In this document: in pieces, positions 1-9,071 of the stretch
Layout of the letters: every line of letters begins with the position of its first letter
Position numbering within the stretch: position 1 is the first letter of the stretch
Source of the DNA: Acinetobacter sp. XH1741
Lineage (GTDB): Bacteria > Pseudomonadota > Gammaproteobacteria > Pseudomonadales > Moraxellaceae
Reading direction: 5' to 3'
DNA: 64,000 bases
NCBI RefSeq assembly: GCF_041021895.1
Contig: NZ_CP157428.1
Span: forward strand, 2,728,001-2,792,000
Position numbers and translations under genes: made by a program
The notes under the pieces: model-generated
What the model was told of the DNA's origin: nothing
Seen by the model: the letters and a program-made list of their open reading frames with translations, nothing else
Database searches by the model: none

Positions 1-628
1 TTGCCTCAGAAGTAATCGTTGGCCATACTGTACGGTAGGCAACCGGTAAAATCACATAACGATAGCTTTGCGCTGTTGTGAAGCCCACTGCAGAAGCCGC
101 GAATTTTTGTCCGCTAGAAACTGTGTTAATCCCCGCTCTTATGTGTTCAGAAACACGCGCTGCGGTATACAGGCCTAAAGCAAAAACACCAATGACAGCA
201 GGATGATGATTTAAAATGTTTTTCCACCATCCACCTGCTACAACATCCCCACTTCCGGCACTTAAACTATCTGGTAAGAACTCCGGAAATACAAAGGCCC
301 AGAAGAATAACTGTACAATTAAAGGAATATTACGGAATATTTCGACATAGCAATTGCCGATAAAAGCGAGTGGTTTATTGGGTAAAGTACGAATTACCCC
401 AAGGAGAGAACCTAATAAAAATGCGATAAGAAAAGCTACAACGGCAGTCCATACCATAGTAAAGACACCAGAGCCTAACATTTGTAACCATGTGGGCGCC
501 TCAGAATAGGCATTGTAGCTAGAACTACCAATAACCTTACAAACTGATTCTGCCCATGCAGCCTTATCGACACCATATTCATTAGACTCCGCACAGAATA
601 TAGTCCAGTTTAGCGAGCCGACTGACAT
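1..628 (-). CDS. gltJ: Glutamate/aspartate ABC transporter permease, GltJ-like (3' end cut by window edge)
   Basis: Inner-membrane permease of a polar amino-acid importer. About 209 codons are visible, starting at the ATG complementary to 626-628; the stop lies outside the window. The translation shows the HisM/GltJ hallmarks: a segment with RNIPLIVQLFFW after the first membrane helix, the ALGLYTAARVSEHIRAGI helix, and the cytoplasmic EAA-type loop around SYRYVILPVAYR. It carries roughly 45 residues ahead of the first helix (containing two Cys), longer than I recall for E. coli GltJ. It follows the binding-protein gene at 722-1615 on the same strand after a 93-base gap with a strong hairpin, so it is the second gene of a gltI-gltJ(-gltK-gltL) operon that continues outside the window. 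Family assignment is firm; the substrate (Glu/Asp) is inferred from the binding protein. Confidence 0.9.
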   Translation of the reverse strand, partial: MSVGSLNWTIFCAESNEYGVDKAAWAESVCKVIGSSSYNAYSEAPTWLQMLGSGVFTMVWTAVVAFLIAFLLGSLLGVIRTLPNKPLAFIGNCYVEIFRNIPLIVQLFFWAFVFPEFLPDSLSAGSGDVVAGGWWKNILNHHPAVIGVFALGLYTAARVSEHIRAGINTVSSGQKFAASAVGFTTAQSYRYVILPVAYRTVWPTITSEA

Positions 629-665
629 GTTTGCCCCTTAAATGAAAATCTTAGTAAATAGACCA

Positions 666-697
666 CTTGTGCAAATGAAGCTTTACATTTGCACAAG
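666..697 (-). promoter_or_regulatory. Intercistronic hairpin between gltI and gltJ
   Basis: Perfect 12-base inverted repeat, CTTGTGCAAATG at 666-677 and its complement at 686-697, around an 8-base loop. There is no T-tract behind it on the minus strand, so it is unlikely to be a full terminator. Such hairpins often stabilise the binding-protein mRNA relative to the permease genes; that role is inferred from position. Confidence 0.7.
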
Positions 698-721
698 TAA
701 ATTTAGGACAAAAGGATCTGC

Positions 722-1615
722 TTAGATTCCTGCATCTGTTGGGTGAGCTTTAAGTTTTTTGTAAGATGAACTTGGTTGCATGTTCAAATTTGTATTTTTT
801 GGTGGGATTGGCGATAAGAACCATTTCTTATACAAAGCATCCATCTGACCTGTTTTCCATAAATTATTTACGGTACGGTCTGCAATTGCTTTAAATTTCG
901 GATCGTCTTTTGCAATCATGATGCCATAAGGTTCTGATGAAAGGACTGGCCCTACAATTGCAAATGCTTTTGGTGTAGACGACTTAGCAATTAAACCAGC
1001 TAAGATATTGTCATCCATTACAAATGCTGCGGCTCGACCAGATGCCATCATGGCAAATGAGTCAGAATGGTCTTTACCATAAATGTTTTGTACATTAAGT
1101 GACTGACCTTTTTCATTCATTTTAATGTACTTGTCAGATGTTGTACCTTGGGTAGTAACAACTGCCTTACCATTTAAATCGGCCAAACTTTTAATGCCGG
1201 AATTTGCTTTAACAGCCATGCGTACTTCTGTTGCATAGTAGTTCGTTGAGAAACCAACTTGCTGCTGACGCTGTTTAGAGTTTGTGGTCGTACCACATTC
1301 CATATCAATATTGCCGGCTAAAAGCTCAGGAATACGTGTTGATGAAGTCACTGCCTTGTATTCAACTTTTAAACCAGGCATTTTCAATTCTTTTTTAATG
1401 TCATTTGCGAATTGGTTACAAATATCGACTGCATAACCTACAGGTTTACCGCCAACAACATATGAAATTGGGTCAGATGACTCTCGGTGACCAATGACAA
1501 TTTTTCCAGTACTTTTAATTTTAGCTAATGTATCTGCTGCCTGTATTTGAGAAGTAGCACCAACCGTACAAAGCATAATTGTTGAAACAATGAGAGAGGT
1601 TGCAGAACGTTTCAT
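722..1615 (-). CDS. gltI: Glutamate/aspartate ABC transporter periplasmic binding protein, GltI-like
   Basis: Periplasmic solute-binding protein (family 3) delivering acidic amino acids to the GltJK permease. It has 297 residues: a signal peptide of about 26 residues ending SQIQA before ADTLAKIK, then the family-3 fold. Diagnostic stretches are GHRESSDPISYVVGGKPVGY near residue 42, the ELLAGNIDMECGTTTNS region, and SSEPYGIMIAKDDP in the second lobe. The AAGGAGTT ribosome site sits 6 bases before the ATG. It is the first gene of the operon with gltJ; a stable hairpin follows it, in keeping with higher expression of the binding protein. Closely related binding proteins for other polar amino acids cannot be excluded. 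Confidence 0.9.
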   Translation of the reverse strand: MKRSATSLIVSTIMLCTVGATSQIQAADTLAKIKSTGKIVIGHRESSDPISYVVGGKPVGYAVDICNQFANDIKKELKMPGLKVEYKAVTSSTRIPELLAGNIDMECGTTTNSKQRQQQVGFSTNYYATEVRMAVKANSGIKSLADLNGKAVVTTQGTTSDKYIKMNEKGQSLNVQNIYGKDHSDSFAMMASGRAAAFVMDDNILAGLIAKSSTPKAFAIVGPVLSSEPYGIMIAKDDPKFKAIADRTVNNLWKTGQMDALYKKWFLSPIPPKNTNLNMQPSSSYKKLKAHPTDAGI

Positions 1616-2108
1616 AAGAACTCCTTGATGATCATTCTCCCTATTTTCCTAAAGAATCATTCTTATAGAGAAATAGAGCGATTTATTATTAAATTGCAAT
1701 TATCGAGCCAACTTTTCCAAGCAGGACTCCATCCATTTGCTTCACTTATTATTTATCAGTTTCGCAGAATTAATACCTTTAAAACTGCTCACATGTTTCT
1801 ACTTTAATCTATGTTTTAATCTTCTGTCTATTATTAAGCTCATCTATTTACACTTAAATGTGGCAATTATTGATTACAATGTAAACACATGCACAATAAA
1901 GTATCTTAAATTTTTCTAAAAACTGTTTTTAGAAAAGTTAGATTTTCTGCAAAAACAAAAATGAAAGTTATTAAATAGTTAGATTAAGGTGAGTTATTGG
2001 CCATAAAAACAAGATAGAGAGTCTAAATAATATATATAAATGTTTTAATAAAAATCATTTAATAATTTGATAGTAATATTTTTGTAATTAAAAATTTTCT
2101 AAAAAATG
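1616..2108. other. Intergenic, promoter side of gltI
   Basis: AT-rich spacer of about 490 bases between gltI (leftward) and the terminator of the GST gene. It should hold the gltI promoter. Two short overlapping rightward open frames (1625-1919) look non-coding: there is no ribosome site and they are low-complexity, hydrophobic sequence. I see no RNA gene or repeat. Confidence 0.5.
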
Positions 2109-2138
2109 AAAAAGGCCCGATTTTCTTCGAGCCTTTTA
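2109..2138 (-). terminator. Rho-independent terminator of the GST gene
   Basis: Stem AAAAGGC...GCCTTTT read leftward, followed on the minus strand by a T-rich run, 14 bases past the GST stop codon. Confidence 0.8.
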
Positions 2139-2151
2139 TAAAATCTATAGT

Positions 2152-2916
2152 TTAAATTCCTCGCCAATCTACCCGAGCGTTTCTTTCAGTTTGATATATT
2201 CTTAAAACATATTGGCCAAGAGGTAAATCAAGCAAATATTTTTGATAGTTGCTCCATTCCTCAGAAACCTCTTCTGCTTCTTCATGCTCCCACGGCGTAC
2301 CTTTCACTTCTAATAGTGGTGCAAGCATAGAACAGACTGAAATATCAGCAAGACTGAGCCTGTCGCCCACCATATAACGAGCTTGGTTTTCAATGAGGTA
2401 ATGGTTTAACTCATTAATGAGTTCATCCATACGTTCTTTTGACTCACTCACCACCTCTTCTTGAAGCTTATAGTTCTTCTTTACTAAAGTTTTGAGAAAA
2501 GGTTTTGATATTTTTTCAAACTGGCGTAGGTAACCTTGTTCACCCATCATAATCTCTAACGCATGGTCTCCATGGGCTAAAGTATGAGCAAGTGCCCAAC
2601 GACGTACATGTACACCAAGTTCATCTGCCAAACTATCAATCTTAAGTGTTTGTTGTCTAAGCTGTTCATCACGGCGCAAAAGCGCATGTTCCGGATAAGT
2701 ATCATCCAGATAAAGTGCAATCTTAGTTGATTCAGCAATCCAGCGATGATCATCTTTCAAAATGGGCAATAAATTTTGCCCTGTTTTGAGTTGTGCAAAT
2801 GCACGATGAAAGCCAGGAATCAAATTATGAGCAACATAATCAAGTTCTTTATGGTCTAACAACCAGCGAGCTTTTTCACAATAGTGAGACAAAGGAAACT
2901 GATACAAAACCCGCAT
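2152..2916 (-). CDS. Glutathione S-transferase family protein
   Basis: Soluble 254-residue protein of GST type. The N-terminal thioredoxin-like half (residues 1-80) starts MRVLYQFPLSHYCEKARWLL and contains the cis-proline/glutathione site as LLPILKDD followed by IAESTKIALYLDD (the family's ES motif). The C-terminal helical half contains YMVGDRLSLADISVCSMLAPL, the N-capping box typical of GSTs. Its length is somewhat above the usual 200-230 residues because of a longer linker (residues 90-165) rich in charged residues. Monocistronic: its own terminator follows and the upstream neighbour is divergent. The substrate cannot be read from sequence; a role in detoxification or as a reductase is family knowledge only. 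Confidence 0.85.
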   Translation of the reverse strand: MRVLYQFPLSHYCEKARWLLDHKELDYVAHNLIPGFHRAFAQLKTGQNLLPILKDDHRWIAESTKIALYLDDTYPEHALLRRDEQLRQQTLKIDSLADELGVHVRRWALAHTLAHGDHALEIMMGEQGYLRQFEKISKPFLKTLVKKNYKLQEEVVSESKERMDELINELNHYLIENQARYMVGDRLSLADISVCSMLAPLLEVKGTPWEHEEAEEVSEEWSNYQKYLLDLPLGQYVLRIYQTERNARVDWRGI

Positions 2917-3284
2917 AAAATCTCCACATTTATTTTTATTTGACTATTCGTACAAAATCGTCTTCGGTAAGTAGATACTTTAGAAGCTATTTTTAATGAA
3001 AACAATGGATATTGTGCTCATTTTTCGCTGTTGATTAGGTCTATATTTTTTATATCTTTTTTTACCGTACTTATAGCTCTTTTTCATATTAAAACTGTTT
3101 CAGTTATTCACCTTAGAGCACAAACAATCAAAATATTGATTTTTAATGGTTTTTTATATCTCTATTTATCCTTTAAAAATCAAAAAAAATGCTTTGCACT
3201 TTTATTCATAAGCTGAGCATAAGTCCTCGTTTAGTGGAAAAATATTTCTTTTGTAAGGTAATGACAGCAATACAAGGTGTCATT
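2917..3284. other. Divergent promoter region, GST gene / organosulfur operon
   Basis: About 370 bases of AT-rich DNA separating leftward GST from the rightward sulfur operon. It must hold both promoters. A rightward 61-codon frame at 3031-3216 is almost all Phe/Leu/Ile/Ser and lacks a ribosome site; I treat it as non-coding. I see no clear operator. Confidence 0.45.
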
Positions 3285-4496
3285 ATGTCTAATTCTCTAT
3301 CTAAAACGACGGCATACGTCCAAGTCATTCAAAATGATCAACAAGCGATTAATGCTGCTTATCAAGTGGCTGATTTTGCTTTAGAGGGTCGTAATACACG
3401 AGATCAACAACGCTTACTACCTCATGAGCAAATCGAAAGCTTTAGCCAAAAAGGTTTAGGCGGAATTCGCATTGCAAAAAAATATGGCGGAGCTTTTGTT
3501 TCCAATAAAACCTTAGCTCAAGTTTTCCGTATTTTAAGTAAGGGCGATGCCAATGTTGGCCAGATTCCACAAAATCAGATTAGCCTTCTAAACCTGATCG
3601 AAATCATGGGCACAGAACAACAAAAACAATTTATCTTTTCAGAAATATTAGCAGGTAAACGTCTTGCTAACGGCGGCCCAGAGCGAAATACGCATGACTC
3701 AAAAACATTAGAAACTACCCTTACCATTGAAAATGGCAAATATATTCTAAACGGTGAAAAATTCTATTCGACAGGTACAAGTTTTGCGCATTGGCTTGCA
3801 ATTAAAGCGGTTCATCCCGAAGGTCATATTGTTTTAGTGATTGTGAATTCGGACGCTCAAGGTATTGAAGTCATTAATGACTGGAATGGCTTTGGTCAGC
3901 GTACAACTGCAAGCGGCACAGTTAAATTAAATCATGTTGAAGTTAATCCTGAACTTATTTTTGATGAGCGCTTATTGACTAAAGCACCTACATATCGTGG
4001 TGCCTATTCACAATTATTACAAGTTGCAATTGATGTCGGCATTGCAGAAGCCGCTTTTGAAGATACCTTATCGACTATTCATAAAGCCCGTCCAATTATT
4101 GATGCAAATGTTGAAAAAGCCAGCTTTGAACATTACACCCTGCAAGAAGTCGGTAAGTTAAATATTTTGCTCGATGCTGCAATTTTATTACTTGATGAAG
4201 CTGCTGAATATTTAGATGAACTTGACCAACTTCAAGATGTGACCGATGAGCAAGTAGCAAAAGCTTCAATTTTGGTCGCAGAAGCAAAAGTCTATGCCAA
4301 TGATGCGGCTCTACAAATCTCTGAAAAACTATTGGAACTGGGTGGAAGTCGTTCAAGTTTAAGCCAACATAATTTAGATCAACATTGGCGAAATGCCCGT
4401 GTACATACCTTACACGACCCTGTTCGCTGGAAATTACATGCCATTGGCAATTATTACCTTAATAGTCATTTCCCTGCCCGCCATGCCTGGATTTAA
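3285..4496 (+). CDS. SfnB-like acyl-CoA dehydrogenase-fold monooxygenase (first copy)
   Basis: Flavin-dependent protein with the acyl-CoA dehydrogenase fold, of the SfnB/DszC group that acts on organosulfur compounds rather than CoA esters. I take the ATG at 3285 (403 residues), with AAGGTG 5 bases upstream; another in-frame ATG at 3261 also has a fair site, and the reading frame is open back to 3189. Family signs are the N-terminal alpha domain (LPHEQIESFSQKGLGGIRIAKKYGG), the flavin-loop motif WNGFGQRTTASGTV (about residues 200-213), and the C-terminal HWRNARVHTLHDP, which in DszC/SfnB proteins replaces the acyl-CoA dehydrogenase catalytic end. The next paralogue starts 12 bases after the stop. 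Role in sulfur acquisition is inferred from relatives and from the operon. Confidence 0.85.
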   Translation: MSNSLSKTTAYVQVIQNDQQAINAAYQVADFALEGRNTRDQQRLLPHEQIESFSQKGLGGIRIAKKYGGAFVSNKTLAQVFRILSKGDANVGQIPQNQISLLNLIEIMGTEQQKQFIFSEILAGKRLANGGPERNTHDSKTLETTLTIENGKYILNGEKFYSTGTSFAHWLAIKAVHPEGHIVLVIVNSDAQGIEVINDWNGFGQRTTASGTVKLNHVEVNPELIFDERLLTKAPTYRGAYSQLLQVAIDVGIAEAAFEDTLSTIHKARPIIDANVEKASFEHYTLQEVGKLNILLDAAILLLDEAAEYLDELDQLQDVTDEQVAKASILVAEAKVYANDAALQISEKLLELGGSRSSLSQHNLDQHWRNARVHTLHDPVRWKLHAIGNYYLNSHFPARHAWI

Positions 4497-4508
4497 GGAG
4501 AAATTGTC

Positions 4509-5732
4509 ATGACTTCATATCAATCAGTTCAAACCAAACAAACCTCGGCATCTGGTCAAGCACATATTATTCAAAATGATGCTGAAGCATTAGAAATTGC
4601 AAAACAATTTGCCGAACAATTTAAAAAAACCGCAGTTGAGCGAGATGCCAAGCGAATTTTACCGTATACCGAAATTGATGCTTTGAGCCAATCTGGTCTT
4701 TGGGCAATTACAGTACCAAAACAATATGGCGGTGCTGAAGTTTCAAGTCATACTGTTGCTAAAGTAATTGCTCTTTTAAGCGGTGCAGATGGTTCAATCG
4801 GACAAATTCCACAAAACCATTTTTATGCTTTAGAAGTGTTACGTAATACAGGCACAGAAGCTCAAAAACAACGCTTATATGGTGAAGTATTAAATGGTAC
4901 TCGCTTTGGTAATGCACTTGCCGAGTTTAAAACCAAAACTTCAACCCATAAACAAACCAATATCCGTCCGCATGAAAATGGATATCTCATTCAGGGTGAA
5001 AAGTTTTACTGCACAGGAAGTTTATTTGCTCATCGTATTCCAACTTTAGTTTTGGACGATGTAGGTCGAGAGTATCTAGCGTTTGTAAAAAGTGGTTCAC
5101 AAGGTCTAAAACTTGTAGATGACTGGTCTGGCTTTGGTCAAAAAACCACAGGCAGCGGTACAGTTAAATTTGATCAGGTTTTTGTCGATGCAGATGATGT
5201 TATTCCTTTTGATATCGCATTTTTACAACCAACCTTAGTTGGCCCTTTTGCACAAATTATGCACGCCTCGATTGAAGTAGGTATTGCACGTGCAGCCTTT
5301 GAGGAAAGCTTACAAAGAGTACATCAAGCTCGCCCATGGATCGATTCAAATGTAGAAACGGCCAACCAAGATCCTTTAACAATTTATGAGTTAGGACGTA
5401 TTGCTGTAGATGTACGAGCAAGTGAAGTTTTATTAAAACAAGCTGCCCAATCAATTGATGCCGCAAAAATTGAAACCACACCTGAAAGTATTGCTAAAGC
5501 TTCAATTGATGTAGCTAAAGTACGTGCGCATAGTAGCGATACAGCACTAAAAGCGTCATCTAAGCTGATTGAACTCGCAGGAAGCCGTGGTAGTCAGTCA
5601 CAAGATGGCCTAGACCGTTTCTGGCGCAATGCACGTGTACATACCCTGCATGATGCTGCACGATGGAAGTATTACTTTATTGGGAACTATGTTCTTAACG
5701 GTGTTCTACCACCTCGTCGGGGGACATTGTAA
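4509..5732 (+). CDS. SfnB-like acyl-CoA dehydrogenase-fold monooxygenase (second copy)
   Basis: Tandem paralogue of the preceding gene (407 residues), same fold and probable type of chemistry. Landmarks are LPYTEIDALSQSGLWAITVPKQYGG at the start, FGQKTTGSGTV near residue 209, and FWRNARVHTLHDAARWKYYFIGNYVLNG at the C terminus. The ribosome site AAGGAG overlaps the end of the previous gene, and its stop codon overlaps the next start (TAATG), showing translational coupling. The two copies share motifs throughout but differ clearly along their length, so they are an old duplication and probably differ in substrate or form a heteromer. I cannot say which sulfone or sulfonate is used. Confidence 0.85.
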   Translation: MTSYQSVQTKQTSASGQAHIIQNDAEALEIAKQFAEQFKKTAVERDAKRILPYTEIDALSQSGLWAITVPKQYGGAEVSSHTVAKVIALLSGADGSIGQIPQNHFYALEVLRNTGTEAQKQRLYGEVLNGTRFGNALAEFKTKTSTHKQTNIRPHENGYLIQGEKFYCTGSLFAHRIPTLVLDDVGREYLAFVKSGSQGLKLVDDWSGFGQKTTGSGTVKFDQVFVDADDVIPFDIAFLQPTLVGPFAQIMHASIEVGIARAAFEESLQRVHQARPWIDSNVETANQDPLTIYELGRIAVDVRASEVLLKQAAQSIDAAKIETTPESIAKASIDVAKVRAHSSDTALKASSKLIELAGSRGSQSQDGLDRFWRNARVHTLHDAARWKYYFIGNYVLNGVLPPRRGTL

Positions 5733-7144
5733 TGACAGAATTTAAAGCGAAAGAAATTTTACTCAATGCTTTTGATATGAATTGTGTTGGGCATATCAAT
5801 CATGGTTTATGGACACATCCACGTGATGAATCACACCGCTTTAATGAGCTCAGCTATTGGACAGAACAAGCAAAAACCTTAGAAAGCGGTTTATTTGACG
5901 GCTTGTTTATAGCCGATATTACCGGTGTATATGATGTCTATCAAAACGGTATTGATCTGACTTTAAAAGAGTCCATTCAGCTTCCGAGCCATGATCCATC
6001 TACACTCATTTCTGCTATGGCGGCAGTCACTCAAAACTTAAGTTTTGGGGTCACTGTGAACTTAAGCTATGAGCATCCGTATCAGTTTGCTCGTCGCTTT
6101 GCGAGTCTCGACCATTTAACTCAAGGTCGTATTGGCTGGAATATCGTGACAGGTTATCTAGACAGTGCCGAACGCTTAATTGGTCAAAAAGGTTTAAAAG
6201 ACCACGATGCTCGCTATGAACAAGCCGAAGAATTTTTAGAGCTTTGCTATAAATATTGGGAAGGTTCATGGGAAAACGACGCAGTAAAAAAAGATAAAGT
6301 ACAGCGTGTTTTTACAGATCCATCTAAAGTTCACACCATTCACCACCACGGAAAATATTACCAAAGTGAAGGTGTGTTTCAGGTGTCTCCTTCTGTGCAA
6401 CGCACTCCAACATTGTTTCAAGCAGGTGCATCACCAAAGGGTATGCAGTTTGCGACTCGTCATGCTGAATGTGTATTTATTGGTGGAGACAAACCCGAAA
6501 AAATACGTGAACAAGTGAAAAAGATTCGTGCTCTTGCAGAACAGCAAGGCCGTTCAGCGGATGACATTAAAGTCTTTGTCGGTATAACCGTTGTTGTTGC
6601 CGAAACACATGATCTCGCTGTACAAAAACTGAATGAATATCGTCAGTATGCAAGTCCTGAAGCAGGCTTAGCGCATTATGCGAGTTCAACTGGCATCGAC
6701 TTAAGTAAATTTGCCGACGATGAAGCGATTCCTTATCAAAAAAGTAACAGTATTGTTTCGATTACCGAAAAATTTAAAGAGCAACAAATCACGAAAAACG
6801 ACTTAAAAGCTCAGCATGTCCTAGGTGGTCGTTATCCACTTATCGTGGGTAATGGCGAAGAAGTTGCTGAATACTTAATTCATCTTTTAGATGAAACTGA
6901 TATTGATGGCTTTAATTTGACCCGCACTGTTGCACCTGAGTCTCACCACGACTTTATTCGCTTGGTCATTCCTGAGTTACAACAACGTGGTCGCTATAAA
7001 ACTGCATATAAAACAGGTTCACTACGGAACAAAATCTTTAATCGGGGTGATCAATTACCAGAACAACACCCTGTTCAAGCGTTCCGATGTAGTCCCTATA
7101 ACAACAGCAAAAACTTAACAAAAATTGAAGAAATAACTGCTTAA
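5732..7144 (+). CDS. FMN-dependent monooxygenase of the NtaA/SnaA/DszA family
   Basis: Bacterial-luciferase-like (LLM class) flavin monooxygenase, 470 residues, using FMNH2 from a separate reductase. The family is recognised by FDMNCVGHINHGLWTHPRD at residues 14-32, LTQGRIGWNIVTGYL (about 130-144), YYQSEGVFQVSPSVQRTPTLFQAGAS (FMN/phosphate region) and the C-terminal IVGNGEEVAEYL. DszA and SnaA act on sulfones and related C-S compounds after a DszC-like enzyme; the order SfnB-like, SfnB-like, DszA-like supports a two-step C-S cleavage path. It overlaps the previous stop codon by one base. No NADH:FMN reductase gene is visible nearby, so a reductase from elsewhere must serve. A homologue lies at 57127-58518. 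Confidence 0.88.
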   Translation: MTEFKAKEILLNAFDMNCVGHINHGLWTHPRDESHRFNELSYWTEQAKTLESGLFDGLFIADITGVYDVYQNGIDLTLKESIQLPSHDPSTLISAMAAVTQNLSFGVTVNLSYEHPYQFARRFASLDHLTQGRIGWNIVTGYLDSAERLIGQKGLKDHDARYEQAEEFLELCYKYWEGSWENDAVKKDKVQRVFTDPSKVHTIHHHGKYYQSEGVFQVSPSVQRTPTLFQAGASPKGMQFATRHAECVFIGGDKPEKIREQVKKIRALAEQQGRSADDIKVFVGITVVVAETHDLAVQKLNEYRQYASPEAGLAHYASSTGIDLSKFADDEAIPYQKSNSIVSITEKFKEQQITKNDLKAQHVLGGRYPLIVGNGEEVAEYLIHLLDETDIDGFNLTRTVAPESHHDFIRLVIPELQQRGRYKTAYKTGSLRNKIFNRGDQLPEQHPVQAFRCSPYNNSKNLTKIEEITA

Positions 7145-7158
7145 ATTTGGAGATAGAC

Positions 7159-7989
7159 ATGGCTCAAACCGCCTCTAAAAAATGGCTAGGCGTAGGCTTA
7201 GTCGTTGTAGTCCTTTTTGTTGCTTTATTCTTTTGGAATAAACATCGTCAAAGTGGCTCAAATGAACTTGTGATTGGTATTAGTCCACCATTTGCAAAAA
7301 CCTTACAAGCTGCTGCCGATGAAGCAAAGCAACAGGGTCTAAATGTGAAACTGGTTGAGTTTTCCGACTGGAACACACCAAACATTACCTTAAATCATGG
7401 GGATATTGATGCGAACTTTTTCCAGCATCAACCTTTCTTAGATAATGTAATTAAAGAAACTGGCTTTAAATTAAAGGCATTTGCAGTGGGGGCCGCATCA
7501 CATGTTGGACTTTATTCAAAGAAATATAAAAGCTTAGATGAATTGCCCCAAAACGCACGTGTCGTCATTCCAAATGACCCAGTGAACCAAGGTCGTGCCC
7601 TACTACTTTTACAGCAAGCTAAATTAATTACACTTAAAGATTCAAACAACCATTTATCTGCACTTAAAGATGTTGTTTCAAACCCTAAAAACTTGCAATT
7701 CATTGAGGTTGAAGGACCACAAACTGCTCGTGCAATTGATGATGTTGACTTGGCTTTTGGCTACCCACATTACTTGCGTTTAGCAAAAACAGCTGACCCT
7801 GAAAGTGCGCTTTTACTTGATGATAATACAAATAAACGTTATGCCATTTTGTTTGTAGTGCGTGATGACTACCAAGATAAGGGCGACAAATTAAAGAAAT
7901 TTGTTGAGATCTATCAAAACTCGCCAAAAGTTAAAGCTGTTTTAGATGCTGAAATTGGGCCAAAACTTTGGTTCCCTGGCTGGAAGTAA
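7159..7989 (+). CDS. metQ: MetQ/NlpA-family ABC transporter binding protein, N-terminally anchored
   Basis: Solute-binding protein of the MetQ/NlpA family (276 residues from ATG 7159, with GGAG 6 bases before; an in-frame TTG at 7147 is weaker). It is the binding component for the metN-metI products that follow. Recognisable features: LVIGISPPFAKTLQAAADEA, DWNTPNITLNHGDIDANFFQHQPFL, and RVVIPNDPVNQGRALLLLQQA. The N terminus is odd: residues 9-26 form a hydrophobic segment ending FFWNKHR, with neither a lipobox Cys nor an obvious signal-peptidase site, whereas MetQ is normally a lipoprotein. It therefore looks tethered by an uncleaved helix. The location inside an organosulfur operon suggests a sulfur ligand, possibly methionine or a related sulfone/sulfoxide. 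Confidence 0.85.
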   Translation: MAQTASKKWLGVGLVVVVLFVALFFWNKHRQSGSNELVIGISPPFAKTLQAAADEAKQQGLNVKLVEFSDWNTPNITLNHGDIDANFFQHQPFLDNVIKETGFKLKAFAVGAASHVGLYSKKYKSLDELPQNARVVIPNDPVNQGRALLLLQQAKLITLKDSNNHLSALKDVVSNPKNLQFIEVEGPQTARAIDDVDLAFGYPHYLRLAKTADPESALLLDDNTNKRYAILFVVRDDYQDKGDKLKKFVEIYQNSPKVKAVLDAEIGPKLWFPGWK

Positions 7990-8000
7990 GGAGAATAACC

Positions 8001-9071
8001 ATGGTGAGTTTTGGATCACAAGTTGATTTTTCTCTACCCCATATCAAAATTCGTGGTTTAAATAAGTTTTACCAGTCTCAAGGTCAAAAACTGCATGCTT
8101 TAAAAGAGATTAACCTTGATATTCCTCAAGGCAAAATTTTAGGCATTATCGGTAAAAGTGGTGCGGGAAAATCTTCCTTACTCCGTACTTTAAATGGCTT
8201 AGAACAAGTAAATACAGGCAGTATTCATATTCATCAACAAAACATTGCTGAATTGAGTCATGCCGAGCTTATTCAAACCCGTCAACGAATTGGAATGATT
8301 TTTCAACATTTCAATTTAATGTCTGCAAAAACGGTCTGGGAGAATGTGGCATTGCCCTTAAAAGTTTCCCATTACAACAAAGCAGATATAGAAAGCCGAG
8401 TAAATGAAGTTCTGGCACTCGTTGGTCTTGCAGATAAATCTGGCTTTTATCCGTCCCAACTATCAGGTGGGCAAAAGCAACGTGTCGGTATTGCACGTGC
8501 CCTGGTTCACCACCCTGAAATTTTACTTTGCGATGAATCAACTTCGGCACTTGATCCAGAAAGTACGGCCACTATTTTGGCTTTACTTAAAAAGATTAAT
8601 CAGGAACTTGGTCTTACCATTGTACTCATTACTCATGAAATGCAGGTGATTCGCGAAATATGCGATCAAGTCGTGGTGATTGATCAAGGTGAAATTGTAG
8701 AAGCTGGGCAAGTCTGGTCGGTATTTTCACGACCAGAACAACAAATTACTCAAGAATTACTGAACCTTGAACAGATCAATCTACCTTTTAAAATCAGCCC
8801 TCTACCCGATGAAGATTCGACTCATATTATTGTAAAACTAAAATATGAAGCAGAGGCTCATCAGGTTCCAGATATTCAAGAACTCCTTGCTAGATTTAGA
8901 GCGCCCGTCAATTTATATCAAAGTCAGGTCGATACCATTCAAGGACATATCATTGGTTCACTTTTATTCGGTATTCCAAACGTAGAAATTGATTTTGCAT
9001 CTATACGACAAGATGCATTAACCGCAATTGCACAATTTGAGGTACTTGGCTATGCACGACCAGCTCATTGA
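8001..9071 (+). CDS. metN: Methionine-type ABC transporter ATP-binding protein
   Basis: ATPase subunit of a MetNIQ-type importer, 356 residues from ATG 8001 (AAGGAG 7 bases upstream, overlapping the end of metQ). Walker A is GKSGAGKSS near residue 51, the Q-loop is in MIFQHFNLM, the signature is LSGGQKQRVGIARA near 154, and Walker B is ILLCDES with the following ALDPES. After residue 270 comes a C-terminal NIL (ACT-like) domain which in E. coli MetN binds methionine and inhibits transport; the IIGSLLFGIPN-type strand is visible. Gene order Q-N-I differs from the common N-I-Q. The stop lies 20 bases inside metI. Methionine is the likely ligand but a related sulfur compound is possible. Confidence 0.92.
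   Translation: MVSFGSQVDFSLPHIKIRGLNKFYQSQGQKLHALKEINLDIPQGKILGIIGKSGAGKSSLLRTLNGLEQVNTGSIHIHQQNIAELSHAELIQTRQRIGMIFQHFNLMSAKTVWENVALPLKVSHYNKADIESRVNEVLALVGLADKSGFYPSQLSGGQKQRVGIARALVHHPEILLCDESTSALDPESTATILALLKKINQELGLTIVLITHEMQVIREICDQVVVIDQGEIVEAGQVWSVFSRPEQQITQELLNLEQINLPFKISPLPDEDSTHIIVKLKYEAEAHQVPDIQELLARFRAPVNLYQSQVDTIQGHIIGSLLFGIPNVEIDFASIRQDALTAIAQFEVLGYARPAH

Noticed and set aside
1625..1919. Two overlapping rightward open frames in the gltI upstream spacer.
   Set aside because: Low-complexity Phe/Leu/Ile/Thr content, no ribosome site, AT-rich DNA that yields chance frames.
3031..3216. 61-codon hydrophobic frame before the organosulfur operon.
   Set aside because: No ribosome site, composition of a translated AT-rich spacer.
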